Shown here piece after piece: positions 16,448 through 26,248 of a stretch of 64,000 nt of DNA. Both the position numbers and the translations under genes were made by a program. The notes beneath the pieces are model-generated. The model was not told the DNA's origin. It saw only the letters and a list, made by a program, of their open reading frames with translations, and ran no database searches. Position 1 is the stretch's first letter, and each line of letters starts with the position of its first letter. The DNA lies in NCBI RefSeq assembly GCF_001468285.1, contig NZ_LNSB01000001.1, positions 186,001 to 250,000 on the forward strand. Direction: 5' to 3'. Origin of the DNA: Sphingopyxis sp. HIX. GTDB taxonomy: Bacteria; Pseudomonadota; Alphaproteobacteria; Sphingomonadales; Sphingomonadaceae.

Positions 16448-17881
16448 ATGACCTTTCGCCCGACCGCGCGCCTGTTTGGCGCCACCGCATTGTGCCTTGC
16501 CCAGCCCGCCGCAGCAGAGCCCGCACCCGACGCGCCCGCGATCGCGCAGCGCCTGCTCGACACGCTGCGCGAGACCACCGCCGTGCCCGGCATGGGCGCC
16601 GCGGTGTGGCGCGACGGGCACATCGTCTGGGAAGGATCGAGCGGAATGCGCGATGTCGAGCGCGGGCTGCCGGTCACCCCCGACACCCTGTTCCGCCTCG
16701 CGAGCGTATCGAAGCTCTTCACCGCCACCGCGGCCGCGAAGCTTGCTGAGCAGGGCAAGCTCGACCTCGATGCGCCGGTACAGGCGCAACTCCCCTGGCT
16801 CGGCAATCGCTGGCCCGCGATCACCCCGCGCCAGCTCGCCGCGCACAGCTCGGGGCTGCCGCATTACCGGCCGGGCGACGAAACGCTCGGGCAGCGCCAC
16901 TATGCCACCGGACGCGACGCGGTCGCGATCTTCGCCGACCGCCCGCTGCTCGCGCCGCCGGGCACGGCCTATCGCTACAGCAGCTGGGGTTACACTTTGC
17001 TCGGCACGCTCGTCGAGGAGCGCACGGGCGAGCCCTTCACCGACCATGTCGTGCGCATGGTCCCCGGCCTCGCGATCCGCGCCGATGCAACGCACAGCGG
17101 CGACACGAATGCGTCGCGCGCTTATGCCTTCGCGGGCGGCGCCCTCGTCGAGGCCCCCGCCAACGACTTCAGCTACACATGGGGCGGCGGCGGCCTCGGC
17201 GGCACCCCCGGCGCGGTCGCCAGCTTCGGCGGGCGGATGATCGAAGGCGCGATCGTCGCGCCCGCGACTTTCGACGCGATGCTCGTGCCGACGAAGCTCG
17301 GCGACGGCAGCCCCGCGGGCGAGCGCGACTATCGCGTCGGTTTCGGCTGGCGCAGCGGGACCGACGCCGACGGTGCCGCCTATGTGCACCACAGCGGCAT
17401 CACCGCGGGCGCGCGCAGCACGCTGGGGCTGTGGCGCGAAGAGCGCATCGCGGTCAGCCTGCTCTCGAACGCCGAATGGGTGTCGCGCATCGAACCGACC
17501 GCGCAGATGCTCGCCGCGCCCTTCCGCGCGGCGCCCGCCGGGCTGGTGCCCGCGGCGTGCCCCGTCGGTGCATCGCGCTACACCGGCCGCTTCGGCGACA
17601 AGCCGGTCGAGGGTGCCGCCACCTTTCGTTTCGAAAGGGGCCTGTGCATCGGTACGCTGGTCCAGCACGAAGCGATGCGCGCGACCTTCGGGACGGCGAT
17701 GCAGCGCAGCGACGCGCCGCTGACATTGGTGGGGCTCGATTCGGCCGGCGGGCTGGCCCGCGCTGGGCTGGTGAACCCCTATGGCATCGCCGACCTGCGC
17801 GCCAAAACCGACGGCAGCTTTGCCGCCGCCATCACGACGGCGCTAAAGATCGAGCTACGCTTCGATCAGCCGGCCAGATAG
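16448..17881 (+). CDS. Beta-lactamase-fold serine hydrolase, exported
   Basis: A 477-residue protein of the class C beta-lactamase/DD-peptidase fold. The signal peptide covers about residues 1-23 (TALCLAQPAAAE). The catalytic SxxK is SVSK in FRLASVSKLFTATAA; the second motif is YSS in YRYSSWGYTLLG, with Ser where many have Asn; the third is HSG in YVHHSGITAG. A C-terminal 150-residue extension follows the catalytic domain. The ATG at 16448 begins the signal peptide, while the upstream open frame is non-coding. It may be an esterase or peptidase; true beta-lactamase activity cannot be told from sequence. It overlaps the convergent HAD gene by 16 bases. Confidence 0.88.
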   Translation: MTFRPTARLFGATALCLAQPAAAEPAPDAPAIAQRLLDTLRETTAVPGMGAAVWRDGHIVWEGSSGMRDVERGLPVTPDTLFRLASVSKLFTATAAAKLAEQGKLDLDAPVQAQLPWLGNRWPAITPRQLAAHSSGLPHYRPGDETLGQRHYATGRDAVAIFADRPLLAPPGTAYRYSSWGYTLLGTLVEERTGEPFTDHVVRMVPGLAIRADATHSGDTNASRAYAFAGGALVEAPANDFSYTWGGGGLGGTPGAVASFGGRMIEGAIVAPATFDAMLVPTKLGDGSPAGERDYRVGFGWRSGTDADGAAYVHHSGITAGARSTLGLWREERIAVSLLSNAEWVSRIEPTAQMLAAPFRAAPAGLVPAACPVGASRYTGRFGDKPVEGAATFRFERGLCIGTLVQHEAMRATFGTAMQRSDAPLTLVGLDSAGGLARAGLVNPYGIADLRAKTDGSFAAAITTALKIELRFDQPAR

Positions 17882-18477
17882 CCGCGCACGACCAGTTCGC
17901 GCTCCAGCGTCTCCGCATCGACGAACTGATGGCCCCCGATTCCCGCCGATTCGGCGCCCGCGACATTTTTGGCGACATCGTCGATGAACAGCGCCCCCGC
18001 GGGATCGATGCCGAATCGCGCGATCGCGAGGGCGTAGATCGCGGGGTCGGGTTTCATCAATTTCTCGGTGCCCGAGACGATCACGTCGCGGAACCGCTCG
18101 AACACCGGCTGGGTCGGGCGAAACGCCTCCCAGAAATCATGGCCGAAATTGGTGATCGCGAAAAGCGGCACGCCCGCGGCGTCGAGCCGCTCGACGAGTT
18201 CGAGGCTGCCCGGCACCGGTCCGGGGATCGTCTCGTTGAAGCGCGTGCCATAGGCGTCGATCAGCGCGGCATGTTCCGGAAATTCGGCCTTGCGCTCGGC
18301 GATCATCTCGGCGGCGGGGCGACCCGCATCGTGCTGGAAATGCCACTGCGGGGTGATGACGTTCCCGACGAACCATTCGAGCTCGCCCGGATCCGCGATC
18401 AGCTTGCCGAACAGGTACCGCAGGTCCCAGTCGAACAGCACCTTGCCGACGTCGAAGATCACGCACCGGTCGATCAT
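17866..18477 (-). CDS. HAD-superfamily hydrolase
   Basis: A 203-residue soluble phosphatase-like enzyme of the HAD-IA group. Motif I is FDVGKVLFDWD near residue 8, with Gly at the position often held by the second Asp, as in YihX-type sugar phosphatases. Motif II is the Thr of AITNFG, motif III the Lys of KLMKPDP, and motif IV is FIDDVAKN. The start MIDRCVIFDVG at 18477 is preferred over an ATG five codons upstream because it sits at the family start. Substrate unknown; sugar phosphates are plausible. Confidence 0.85.
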   Translation of the reverse strand: MIDRCVIFDVGKVLFDWDLRYLFGKLIADPGELEWFVGNVITPQWHFQHDAGRPAAEMIAERKAEFPEHAALIDAYGTRFNETIPGPVPGSLELVERLDAAGVPLFAITNFGHDFWEAFRPTQPVFERFRDVIVSGTEKLMKPDPAIYALAIARFGIDPAGALFIDDVAKNVAGAESAGIGGHQFVDAETLERELVVRGYLAG

Positions 18478-18547
18478 GCGGCCCCCGGACACGCGAAAGC
18501 GCCGCCGGAAGGGTCCGACGGCGCTGTGCTATTCAGCAAAAGCAAAC

Positions 18548-18563
18548 GGGGCAGATTTGCCCC
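18548..18563 (-). terminator. Terminator after rpmJ
   Basis: GGGGCA (18548-18553) and TGCCCC (18558-18563) form a short GC stem with a four-base loop. On the minus strand the stem is followed by GTTTGCTTTT, a good T-rich tail, 11 bases after the rpmJ stop. Confidence 0.7.
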
Positions 18564-18574
18564 GCGCAGGGGCA

Positions 18575-18700
18575 TCAGCCCTGGCGCGCCTTGAAGCGGC
18601 GGTTGGTCTTGTTGATCACATAGGTCCGGCCGCGACGGCGGATCACGCGGTTGTCCCGGTGGCGGTCCTTCAGCGACTTCAGGCTGTTGCGAATCTTCAT
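18575..18700 (-). CDS. rpmJ: 50S ribosomal protein L36
   Basis: A 41-residue ribosomal protein of the large subunit. The sequence begins [18 protein letters not shown] and ends [10 protein letters not shown]; the middle is [11 protein letters not shown]. It is the zinc-ligand-poor long form of L36, common in alphaproteobacteria: the Cys and His ligands of the zinc-ribbon form are absent. It stands alone with its own terminator, as this gene often does in sphingomonads. Confidence 0.95.
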   Translation of the reverse strand: MKIRNSLKSLKDRHRDNRVIRRRGRTYVINKTNRRFKARQG

Positions 18701-18818
18701 TGCTTTGTTCCGTAAAATTCTGGCGTTGCACGCGAAGCGGCGCACCTATGGCCAAGCGGCCTGAAAGTCAACCGCGATTGGCGGGGCTTGATGCCGATAT
18801 GCCGCGCCGTTGAATGGG

Positions 18819-18979
18819 TTCACGCGAAGGCGCGGAGACGGGGAGAGAAAAAATGCGCGCAGAGGCGCAGAGATCGCAGAGGAGAAAGAAAGAGGGCGGC
18901 AAAGCCGCCAGGCTTCTTCCTTTTCAGCGTCTCCGCGTGAACAAAAAATCTCCGCGTCCTCTGCGCCTCTGCGCGAATC
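18819..18979. repeat. Dispersed intergenic repeat, copy A
   Basis: The element starts with TTCACGCGAAGGCGCGGAGA and contains CGCAGAGGCGCAGAGA on its left side; the right side is their inverse (GTCTCCGCGTGAAC and TCTGCGCCTCTGCGCG). The arms could fold into a long hairpin. Related elements lie at 26080, 46918 and 49571. It fills most of the 284-bp gap between rpmJ and galE. Confidence 0.75.
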
Positions 18980-18984
18980 CTGAA

Positions 18985-20001
18985 TCAGGCCGCGAGGCGG
19001 CGTTCGACCAGCGCACGTTCCCACGCCAGCGCGTGCGCGACGATCGTGTCGAGATCGGCGTAGCGCGGCTGCCAGCCGAAGGCTGCGCGAATCGCGCCAT
19101 TATCGGCGATCAGCGCGTCGGGATCGCCGAGGCGGCGCTCGCCGAGGCGACGCTCGATCTTGCGATTCGTCGCGCGGTCGACCGCATCGAGCACTTCGAG
19201 CACCGAAAAGCCGCGGCCGTAACCGCAGTTGAGTTTGTGGCTGACATCGGGCGCGGCGATCAGCGCATCGAGCGCGAGCAGGTGCGCCGCGGCCAAGTCG
19301 CTGACATGGATATAGTCGCGCACCCCGGTGCCATCGGCGGTGGCGAAGTCGGTGCCGAAGACGTCGACATGGGGGCGGCGGCCGAGCGCGGCCTCGACCG
19401 CGACCTTGATCAGATGCGTCGCGCCCGCGGTCGACTGGCCGCTGCGCGCCTCGGGATCGGCGCCCGCGACATTGAAATAGCGCAGCGCGCAATAGTTGAA
19501 GTCGTGCGCCGCGGCGACGTCGCCCAGCATCGCTTCGGTCATCAGCTTCGACATGCCATAGGGATTGATCGGCCGCTGCGGCGCATCCTCGCGCACCGGG
19601 ATCGCCTCGGGGATCCCGTAAGTGGCGGCGGTCGAGGAAAAGATGAAGTGGCGTACCCCGGCGTGCACCGCGGTGTCGATCAACGACCGGCTGCGCGACG
19701 AATTATTGTCGTAATATTTGAGCGGGTTGGTCACCGATTCGGGGACCACGACCGACCCCGCGAAATGCATGATCGCACCGACGTCCTGCTCGGCGACGAT
19801 CCGCGTGACGAGCGCCGCGTCGGCGATATCGCCCTCGTAGAAGGCCGCGCCCTTCGGCACTGCCCAGCGAAAGCCGGTGACGAGGTTATCGAGCACCGCG
19901 ACGCGCCATCCGGCGTCGAGCAATGCGAGCACCGCATGGCTGCCGATATAGCCGGCGCCGCCGGTCACGAGGACGGTGAAGGGATGCGGCTGTGCGGTCA
20001 C
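18985..20001 (-). CDS. galE: UDP-glucose 4-epimerase
   Basis: A 338-residue NAD-dependent SDR enzyme that interconverts UDP-glucose and UDP-galactose for envelope polysaccharides. The NAD site is VTGGAGYIGSHA (about residues 11-22). The catalytic pair is Tyr and Lys of NPYGMSK, with Ser/Thr in FSSTAATYG. The segment RYFNVAGADPEARSG and the C-terminal GWQPRY are typical of GalE. It is convergent with nothing; the region to its left is repeat A. Confidence 0.93.
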   Translation of the reverse strand: MTAQPHPFTVLVTGGAGYIGSHAVLALLDAGWRVAVLDNLVTGFRWAVPKGAAFYEGDIADAALVTRIVAEQDVGAIMHFAGSVVVPESVTNPLKYYDNNSSRSRSLIDTAVHAGVRHFIFSSTAATYGIPEAIPVREDAPQRPINPYGMSKLMTEAMLGDVAAAHDFNYCALRYFNVAGADPEARSGQSTAGATHLIKVAVEAALGRRPHVDVFGTDFATADGTGVRDYIHVSDLAAAHLLALDALIAAPDVSHKLNCGYGRGFSVLEVLDAVDRATNRKIERRLGERRLGDPDALIADNGAIRAAFGWQPRYADLDTIVAHALAWERALVERRLAA

Positions 20002-20069
20002 GCGGTCGGCTCCTTTGGCCGAAACGCTAGACGCGACGTGGTTAGGAAATGGTTAGCGGACGCCGGAAA

Positions 20070-21524
20070 CTAACCCGCCAGCGCCTTCTGCCGCCGCCTC
20101 TGCACCGACGAGCCATAGCCCATCGCCTCGCGATATTTCACCACCGTGCGCCGCGCGATGTCGTGCCCCTCGGCCGAGAGCTTCTGCGCGATCGTCTCGT
20201 CGGACAGGATCGCCTTGGCATCCTCGCCCTCGATCATCGCCTTGATCCGGCTCTTCACCGCCTCGGCCGACACCGCGCCGTCGCCCTCGACCGCCGAAAT
20301 GCCGCTCGAGAAGAAATATTTGAGCTCGAACAGCCCGCGCGCGCAGCTCAAATATTTGTTGCTCGTCACGCGGCTGACGGTCGATTCGTGCATGCCGATT
20401 TCCTCGGCGACCTGGCGCAGCGTCAGCGGGCGCATATGCGCGACGCCGTGGAGGAAGAAGCCCTCCTGCTGCTTGACGATCGCGCTCGCGACCTTGACGA
20501 TCGTGCGCTGGCGCTGGTCGAGCGCGCGTACCAGCCAATTCGCGCCCGCGAGCTGTTCGGAGAGCCACGCCTTGCTCTTCGCCGCCGCGCCCTGCGCAAG
20601 CTCGCTATAATAGCGCCGGTTGACAAGCAGCCGCGGCAGCGTGCCGCTGTTGATCTCGACCGCCCAGCCCTTCGCGGTCTGACGCACATAGAGGTCGGGC
20701 ACGACCGCCTGCGTCGTGCCGCCGCCGAAGCGCAGCCCGGGCTTGGGATCGTAACCACGCAGCTCGCGGATCATGTCGGCGAGATCCTCGTCGTCGACCC
20801 CGCAGATGCGTTTCAGCTGCGGGAAGGCGCCTTTGGCGACGAGGTCGAGGTGCGCGATCATCGTCGCCATCGCGGGGTCGTAGCGGTCGGCCTCGCGCGC
20901 CTGGATCGCGATACATTCGGCGAGGTCGCGCCCGCCGACCCCCGAGGGGTCGAAACATTGCACCCCCGCGAGCACGTTCTCGACGAGTGCAAGCGGCACG
21001 CCGAGCCGTTGCGCGAGTTCGGAGAGGTCGGCGCGGAGATAGCCCGCCTCGTCGATCATCGCGATGAGCTGCTCGGCGATCAACGCCTCGAGCCCCGAGA
21101 AACGCTCGCCGACCTGCGCCAGCAGATGTTCGTAGAGGCTGTCCGATTCCTCGGCGAAGCTGTCGAAATCGATGCCTTCGCTGTCACCCGACAGCCCGAC
21201 GCTGTCGCTCGCGCTGTCGTGGTGGAAGCTTTCGGCGCCGAGGTCGACGTCGAGGTCATCGCTGGCGCCGCCGTCGGCCGCGAGCGCCTGGTCTGCGTCG
21301 AGGCTCGCCGCCTCGGCGGCGGGGGCTTCGGGCGCGGGGTCTTCGGGACCGGCGTCGCTGTCGCCCGACGCGGTATCGAGCAGCGGATTGCCCTCGAGCG
21401 CCTCGGCCAGATAGGCGTCGAGTTCGAGGTTCGACAGCGCGAGCAGCTTGATCGCCTGCTGCAGCTGCGGCGTCATCACCAGCGATTGCGACTGGCGGAG
21501 ATCGAGGCGCGGACCCAACGCCAT
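20070..21524 (-). CDS. rpoN: RNA polymerase sigma-54 factor
   Basis: A 484-residue alternative sigma factor for -24/-12 promoters. The N-terminal activator-interacting region has LRQSQSLVMTPQLQQAIKLL, then an acidic region II (about residues 55-130). The core-binding part follows. The C-terminal DNA-binding part holds the helix-turn-helix VAEEIGMHESTVSRVTSNKY and the RpoN box, here ARRTVVKYREAMG. It lies 15 bases downstream of lptB on the same strand, the usual alphaproteobacterial order, so the two are probably co-transcribed. Confidence 0.95.
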   Translation of the reverse strand: MALGPRLDLRQSQSLVMTPQLQQAIKLLALSNLELDAYLAEALEGNPLLDTASGDSDAGPEDPAPEAPAAEAASLDADQALAADGGASDDLDVDLGAESFHHDSASDSVGLSGDSEGIDFDSFAEESDSLYEHLLAQVGERFSGLEALIAEQLIAMIDEAGYLRADLSELAQRLGVPLALVENVLAGVQCFDPSGVGGRDLAECIAIQAREADRYDPAMATMIAHLDLVAKGAFPQLKRICGVDDEDLADMIRELRGYDPKPGLRFGGGTTQAVVPDLYVRQTAKGWAVEINSGTLPRLLVNRRYYSELAQGAAAKSKAWLSEQLAGANWLVRALDQRQRTIVKVASAIVKQQEGFFLHGVAHMRPLTLRQVAEEIGMHESTVSRVTSNKYLSCARGLFELKYFFSSGISAVEGDGAVSAEAVKSRIKAMIEGEDAKAILSDETIAQKLSAEGHDIARRTVVKYREAMGYGSSVQRRRQKALAG

Positions 21525-21539
21525 CAGCGGCTCATGCCA

Positions 21540-22355
21540 TTACAAGGAGAAACCCTCGCCGAGGTAGAGGCGGCGCACCTCGGGGTCGGCGACGAGTTCG
21601 GCCGGCGAGCCCGCGAGCAACACCTTGCCGTCATAGATGATGCACGCGCGGTCGACGAGGTCGAGCGTCTCGCGGACATTATGGTCGGTGATCAGCACCC
21701 CGATGCCGCGCGTCTTGAGGTCCGCGACGAGGTCGCGGATATCCGAAATCGACAAGGGGTCGATGCCCGCAAAGGGCTCGTCGAGCAGCATGATCGACGG
21801 GTTGGCGGCGAGCGCGCGAGCGATCTCCGCGCGGCGGCGTTCGCCGCCCGACAGCGCCATCGCCGCCGACGCGCGCAGCCGCGTCAGGCCGAATTCGTCG
21901 AGCAGTTCCTCGAGCCGCCGCTCGCGCGATATGCGGTCGGGCTCGGCGAGTTCGAGCACCGCGCTGATATTCTGCTCGACGGTCATGCCGCGGAAGATCG
22001 AGGTTTCCTGCGGCAGGTAACCGAGGCCCAGGATCGCGCGGCGGTACATCGGCAGCGCGGTGATGTCGGCGCCGTCGAGCATGATGCGCCCGGCGTCGGG
22101 CTTCACCAGCCCCATGATCGAATAGAAGCAGGTCGTCTTGCCCGCGCCGTTCGGGCCGAGCAGCCCGACGACCTCGCCCTTGCCCACCGACAGCGACACG
22201 TCGGAGAGGACGACGCGCTTGTCGTAGCTTTTGGCGATCGAAATGACCGCGAGCCCGTTGCCCGCCGCGGCGTCCTCCTGGACGTGCGCGACATGGTCGG
22301 CGACGCCATGGTCGCCTGCGGCAGGGGGGGTCGCGAGGGAAGAGTCGTCGGTCAT
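21540..22355 (-). CDS. lptB: LPS export ABC transporter ATP-binding protein
   Basis: A 271-residue cytoplasmic ATPase of the Lpt machine that moves lipopolysaccharide to the cell surface with LptFG and LptC. Walker A is GPNGAGKTT, the signature is LSGGERRRAEIARAL and Walker B is IMLLDEPFAGIDP, followed by the H-loop in ITDHNVRETL. An N-terminal extension of about 30 residues precedes the ABC core; a later start is possible. lptA and lptC, which often stand just upstream, are not present here. Confidence 0.93.
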   Translation of the reverse strand: MTDDSSLATPPAAGDHGVADHVAHVQEDAAAGNGLAVISIAKSYDKRVVLSDVSLSVGKGEVVGLLGPNGAGKTTCFYSIMGLVKPDAGRIMLDGADITALPMYRRAILGLGYLPQETSIFRGMTVEQNISAVLELAEPDRISRERRLEELLDEFGLTRLRASAAMALSGGERRRAEIARALAANPSIMLLDEPFAGIDPLSISDIRDLVADLKTRGIGVLITDHNVRETLDLVDRACIIYDGKVLLAGSPAELVADPEVRRLYLGEGFSL

Positions 22356-22441
22356 GTCGCGGTCGTCGCCTTCAAACTATGGCCCGGCACTAACCTAACG
22401 GCGCGGCCGAGGTCAATCTGGCAAGATTTTTGCAGGGGCAA

Positions 22442-23830
22442 TCAGTGCCCGGCTTGCGGCCCACGCACAACTCCCGACAGCGCCAGCTGCTCGTCGATCG
22501 CCGCCATCAGCCGGCCGAGCGCCGCTTCGTCCTTCGCCTCGGCGCGCGCGACGAGGACGTCCTGCGTGTTCGACGCGCGGAGCAGCCACCAGCCGTCGTC
22601 GGTCAGCACGCGCGCGCCGTCGGTGCGGTCGACTTTGGCCCCGGTGGCGGCGAGCCGCGCCAGAACCTCGTCCACAATGGCGAATTTGCGGACCTCGTCG
22701 ACCTGGAAGCGCAGCTCGGGGGTGTTGACCATCGGCGCCATGCCGCTGCGCAGGTCGGTGACGCTCTGCCCGAGCTTCGTCGCCGCCTCGATCAGCCGGA
22801 TCGCGGCATAAGGCGCATCGTCATAACCATAATAGCGGTCGGCGAAGAAGATATGGCCGCTCATCTCGCCCGCGAGGGGGCTGCCGGTTTCCTTCATCTT
22901 CGCCTTGATCAGGCTGTGCCCGGTCTTCCACATCAAGGGCTGGCCGCCCAGCTCGGCGACGCGGTCGAACAGCGCCTGGCTCGCCTTCACATCGGCGATC
23001 ACCGTCGCGCCGGGCCGGTCCTCGAGCACCGCGGCGGCGTAGATCTGCAGCAGCTGGTCGCCCCAGATCACCCGCCCTTCACCGTCGATCGCGCCGATGC
23101 GGTCGCCGTCTCCATCGAAAGCGACGCCGAAATCGAGGTTCCTCTCGGCGACGAGCTTGCGCAGATCCGCCAGATTCTTCTCTTCGGTCGGATCGGGATG
23201 GTGGTTCGGGAAATGGCCGTCGATGTCGGTAAACAACAGGAAATGCTCGCCCGGCAGCTTCGCGGTGAGTTTTTCGATGACGGTGCCCGCGGCGCCGTTG
23301 CCGGCGTCCCAGCCGATGCGGAAGGCGCTGCCGGCGAAACCCTCGACCAGCCGGTCGACATAGGCATCGACGATGTCGATGGTCTCAGCCGATCCCTGAC
23401 CGCTGTCCCAGTCGCCCGCGGTCGCCATCGCGCCGATCGCCTGGATGTCGGCGCCGAAGAACGGACGCCCCTGAAACACCATCTTGAAGCCGTTATAGTC
23501 GGGGGGATTGTGGCTGCCGGTTATCTGTATGCCGCCGTCCACCTCCTCAGTTGACGCGGCATAATAGAGCATCGGGGTCGGCCCCAGCCCGACGTTGAGC
23601 GCGTCGACCCCCGCCTCGTTGATCCCGCGGATCAGCGCCTCGGCGAGCATCGGCGACGACAGCCGCCCGTCGTAGCCGACCGCGACCGACTTGCCGCCCG
23701 CGCGGGCGATCATCGTCGCGAAGCTGCGCCCGATGGCATAGGCGTCGGCGTCCGACAGCGTGTCGCCGACGACGCCGCGGATGTCATATTCGCGCAGCAT
23801 CGTCGGGTGGAAGACGTGAGTCCGGGTCAT
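22442..23830 (-). CDS. Phosphomannomutase/phosphoglucomutase
   Basis: A 462-residue alpha-D-phosphohexomutase that moves phosphate between C1 and C6 of hexoses for nucleotide-sugar and polysaccharide synthesis. The four domains are in order: the phosphoserine loop [13 protein letters not shown] near residue 100, the metal loop [13 protein letters not shown] near 245, the sugar-binding GEMSGHIFF near 330, and the C-terminal phosphate-binding domain with [16 protein letters not shown], shown as [16 protein letters not shown]. Length and loops fit the AlgC/ManB group. Specificity for glucose or mannose cannot be fixed. Confidence 0.93.
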   Translation of the reverse strand: MTRTHVFHPTMLREYDIRGVVGDTLSDADAYAIGRSFATMIARAGGKSVAVGYDGRLSSPMLAEALIRGINEAGVDALNVGLGPTPMLYYAASTEEVDGGIQITGSHNPPDYNGFKMVFQGRPFFGADIQAIGAMATAGDWDSGQGSAETIDIVDAYVDRLVEGFAGSAFRIGWDAGNGAAGTVIEKLTAKLPGEHFLLFTDIDGHFPNHHPDPTEEKNLADLRKLVAERNLDFGVAFDGDGDRIGAIDGEGRVIWGDQLLQIYAAAVLEDRPGATVIADVKASQALFDRVAELGGQPLMWKTGHSLIKAKMKETGSPLAGEMSGHIFFADRYYGYDDAPYAAIRLIEAATKLGQSVTDLRSGMAPMVNTPELRFQVDEVRKFAIVDEVLARLAATGAKVDRTDGARVLTDDGWWLLRASNTQDVLVARAEAKDEAALGRLMAAIDEQLALSGVVRGPQAGH

Positions 23831-23859
23831 GATCGATCCTCTTGGGGAGAGAAGAGAGG

Positions 23860-24669
23860 TCAGGCGGCGGCGAACAGGTCGCCGTCGGGGTGCAACCGCT
23901 GGCGCACGGGAAGGTTCAATCCCGCCATCGCTTCGCGCAATTCCTGCCGCGCGACGACATGGCCGATGCCCATGCCGCCGAGATGCGCCTTGTCGAGCAG
24001 GGTCAGCCCGGCGGGAAAGAGCTCGCGATAGATCACGCGCTCGCCCAGTCCCGGGATGACGCGGAAACCGACGCGGCGCGACAACTGGGTCAGCGCCTCG
24101 CCGACGCGGCGCATATTGTGCGCGTCGACATGCTGGAGGCGATTGCGCAGGATGATCCAGTCGATGGTACGCCCATCGGTCTTGGCGCGCGCCTTGCGTG
24201 CGTCCCAGATGAGTTCCGAATAGAAGCTGGGGCGCGTGACCTGGAACGTCTCAGGATCGACTTGGCCGATCAGGTCGAAATCGATGAAGCTGTCGTTGAT
24301 CGGGGTGATGAGCGTGTCGGCGCCGGTCGCGAGGTGGCGCGCGAAAACATCGTCGCGGCCCGGGGTGTCGGCGACGAAATAATCGGCGCCCGCGGAAAGG
24401 CGCGCGACCTGCTCGTCGAGCTCCGCGATCGTAGAGCCGGTGAACACCTCGAATTCGGGGGTCGGCAGGTCGATGCCGCGGCGCTTTTCGGTCGCCAGGC
24501 GGTTCTCGAGATAGCGGTGAAAGGTGCGCTGGCGCGGGTCGAGATCGAGCCCCGCCACCTTCCAGCCCTGCGCCGCCAGCGCGACCGCAAAATGCACGGC
24601 GCAGGTCGATTTCCCGGTCCCGCCCTTTTCATTGGCAAAGATGATGCGGTGCGGCGCGGGGGTCGTCAT
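23860..24669 (-). CDS. mipZ: Division-plane positioning ATPase MipZ
   Basis: A 269-residue ParA-like ATPase that in alphaproteobacteria forms a polar gradient and keeps FtsZ at midcell. The deviant Walker A is [10 protein letters not shown] near residue 12, the switch is DLDPRQRTF, and ADTPGRDD follows with the conserved Asp; [10 protein letters not shown] and [10 protein letters not shown] are typical of MipZ. The start at 24669 gives the family length; the frame is open further upstream but lacks homology. It is divergent from panC, a neighbour pairing common in this class. Confidence 0.93.
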   Translation of the reverse strand: MTTPAPHRIIFANEKGGTGKSTCAVHFAVALAAQGWKVAGLDLDPRQRTFHRYLENRLATEKRRGIDLPTPEFEVFTGSTIAELDEQVARLSAGADYFVADTPGRDDVFARHLATGADTLITPINDSFIDFDLIGQVDPETFQVTRPSFYSELIWDARKARAKTDGRTIDWIILRNRLQHVDAHNMRRVGEALTQLSRRVGFRVIPGLGERVIYRELFPAGLTLLDKAHLGGMGIGHVVARQELREAMAGLNLPVRQRLHPDGDLFAAA

Positions 24670-24751
24670 GGGCGTTGCGATTTTCCTGTCGGCGGCGCAT
24701 GGGAGCCGCGTGGGTGGCGTTTCAGCCGCCATTATCGGAGGCGGGGCAGCC

Positions 24752-25591
24752 GTGCAAATCATCCGTGACATCGCGATGCTCCGCCGTGCCGTTTCGGCAC
24801 TGCAACAGGGCGGCAAGAGCGTCGCGCTGGTCCCGACGATGGGCGCGCTGCACGACGGGCATATGTCGCTGGTCCAGATGGGAAAGCGCGTCGCCGACCA
24901 TGTGATCGTGTCGATCTTCGTCAACCCGACGCAGTTCGGCCCCAACGAGGATTTCGCCTCCTATCCCCGGGACGAGGCGCGCGACGCCGCGCTGCTTGCG
25001 CAGGAGGGCGTCGCCTTGCTTTGGGCACCCGATGTTTCGACGATGTACCCCGGCGGCCACAGCACGCATATCGAAGTCGCCGAGCTCGGCAGCGACTATT
25101 GCGGCGCCGCGCGGCCCGGCCATTTCGACGGGGTTGCGACCGTCGTCGCCAAATTGTTCAACCAGGTGCGGCCCGACGTCGCGATCTTCGGCGAGAAGGA
25201 CTGGCAGCAGCTCGCGATCATCCGCCGCATGGCGCGCGACCTCGACTTCGCGCTCGACATATTGGGCGCGCCGATCGCGCGCGACGGCGACGGCCTCGCG
25301 CTGTCGTCGCGCAACGCCTATCTGACGGAGGCAGAGCGCGCCGCCGCCACCGCCTTTCCCGACGCACTGAAGGCTGCGGCCGCGGCGATCGCCAGCGGCG
25401 GCGACGTTACCGAAACGCTGACGGCGGCTGAAAAGGCGATCATGGCCGGCGGCTTCGACAGCGTCGATTATGTCGCGCTGGCCGATGCCGACAGCCTCGA
25501 ACGGTTGCAGGAATTTCGCGCCCCGGCCCGCCTGCTCGCGGCGGCGCGAATCGGAAAAACGCGGCTGATCGACAATTATCCGGTCGGCTGA
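24752..25591 (+). CDS. panC: Pantothenate synthetase
   Basis: A 279-residue enzyme that joins pantoate and beta-alanine using ATP, the last step of pantothenate synthesis. The adenylate motifs are PTMGALHDGHMSL, with the HxGH signature, IFVNPTQFGPNED and FGEKDWQQL; SSRNAYLTEAE is the second conserved ATP loop. The GTG at 24752 is chosen because GGAGG stands ten bases upstream and the protein begins QIIRDIAMLR as in the family; an upstream ATG would add unrelated residues. The gap to mipZ is 82 bases. Confidence 0.93.
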   Translation: MQIIRDIAMLRRAVSALQQGGKSVALVPTMGALHDGHMSLVQMGKRVADHVIVSIFVNPTQFGPNEDFASYPRDEARDAALLAQEGVALLWAPDVSTMYPGGHSTHIEVAELGSDYCGAARPGHFDGVATVVAKLFNQVRPDVAIFGEKDWQQLAIIRRMARDLDFALDILGAPIARDGDGLALSSRNAYLTEAERAAATAFPDALKAAAAAIASGGDVTETLTAAEKAIMAGGFDSVDYVALADADSLERLQEFRAPARLLAAARIGKTRLIDNYPVG

Positions 25592-25732
25592 TTAATGGGC
25601 GAAGTCGCGGATTTTCGCGCGTTCCAACGTTTATCCCCGAAAAAGTCGCATCGCCGTTAACGCTTTGTTGACCATGATCCGCAAGGTTCGAACCCGAAGC
25701 TTCTCGGTGGGGAGAGGCGACAGGGGGTTATC

Positions 25733-26047
25733 ATGGCCAACAGTTTGAAGTCCGCTCAATATCTGATCGAAAGCCGGCTGCTCGATGCCGCGCGCGGCGA
25801 CGCCAATGCCTATTTCGATCTCGGCATCGCCTTTTCGACCGGGAGCGGCGGGGTCGATGTCGACCTGATCCAGGCGCATAAATGGTTCAATCTCGCGGCG
25901 CTCGGCGGCAACAAGGAAGGCCAGCAATGCCGCGCCGACCTGTCCGACGAAATGACCCGCGAGGAAATCGCCGAAGCGCAGCGCCAGGCGCGCGCCTGGC
26001 TCGACGAAACCGCGCGCCGCCCGGCCGCGCGGCGGTTTGCAGCCTGA
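25733..26047 (+). CDS. Small Sel1-like repeat protein
   Basis: A 104-residue soluble protein. The central part, DANAYFDLGIAFSTGSGGVD followed by LIQAHKWFNLAALGGNKEG, is one Sel1/TPR-like repeat of about 36 residues, preceded by a helix. There is no signal peptide. An 11-Arg/Ala tail ends it. Sel1 repeats usually bind protein partners; none can be named. The 5' gap contains GGGGAGAGGCGACAGGGGG, so ribosome binding is plausible. Confidence 0.75.
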   Translation: MANSLKSAQYLIESRLLDAARGDANAYFDLGIAFSTGSGGVDVDLIQAHKWFNLAALGGNKEGQQCRADLSDEMTREEIAEAQRQARAWLDETARRPAARRFAA

Positions 26048-26079
26048 ACGGAGCATTTCCGGCAGCGGTGTGAATTTTG

Positions 26080-26230
26080 TTTCACGCGAAGACGCGAAGG
26101 CGCGAAGAAGTTGGCTCGGGGCCGATAGGCCCATTTCTCCATCACCGCGCAATTTGTCGCGACGCTGAAGGAAGAAAGCCGCTTCGCGGCGAACACGACC
26201 TCTTCGCGCCTTCGCGTCTTCGCGTGAAAT
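26080..26230. repeat. Dispersed intergenic repeat, copy B
   Basis: The left arm TTCACGCGAAGACGCGAAGG is mirrored by the right arm CTTCGCGTCTTCGCGTGAAA, with about 110 bases between. It belongs to the same family as copies at 18819, 46918 and 49571. It fills the gap between the convergent Sel1-like and GNAT genes and may act as a terminator. Confidence 0.75.
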
Positions 26231-26248
26231 TCTTTATCCGGCTGCGGT

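Noticed and set aside
20049-22811. A 920-residue plus-strand ORF over rpoN and lptB
   Set aside because: It is the antisense of two clear genes with full motifs; long antisense frames are expected at this GC content.
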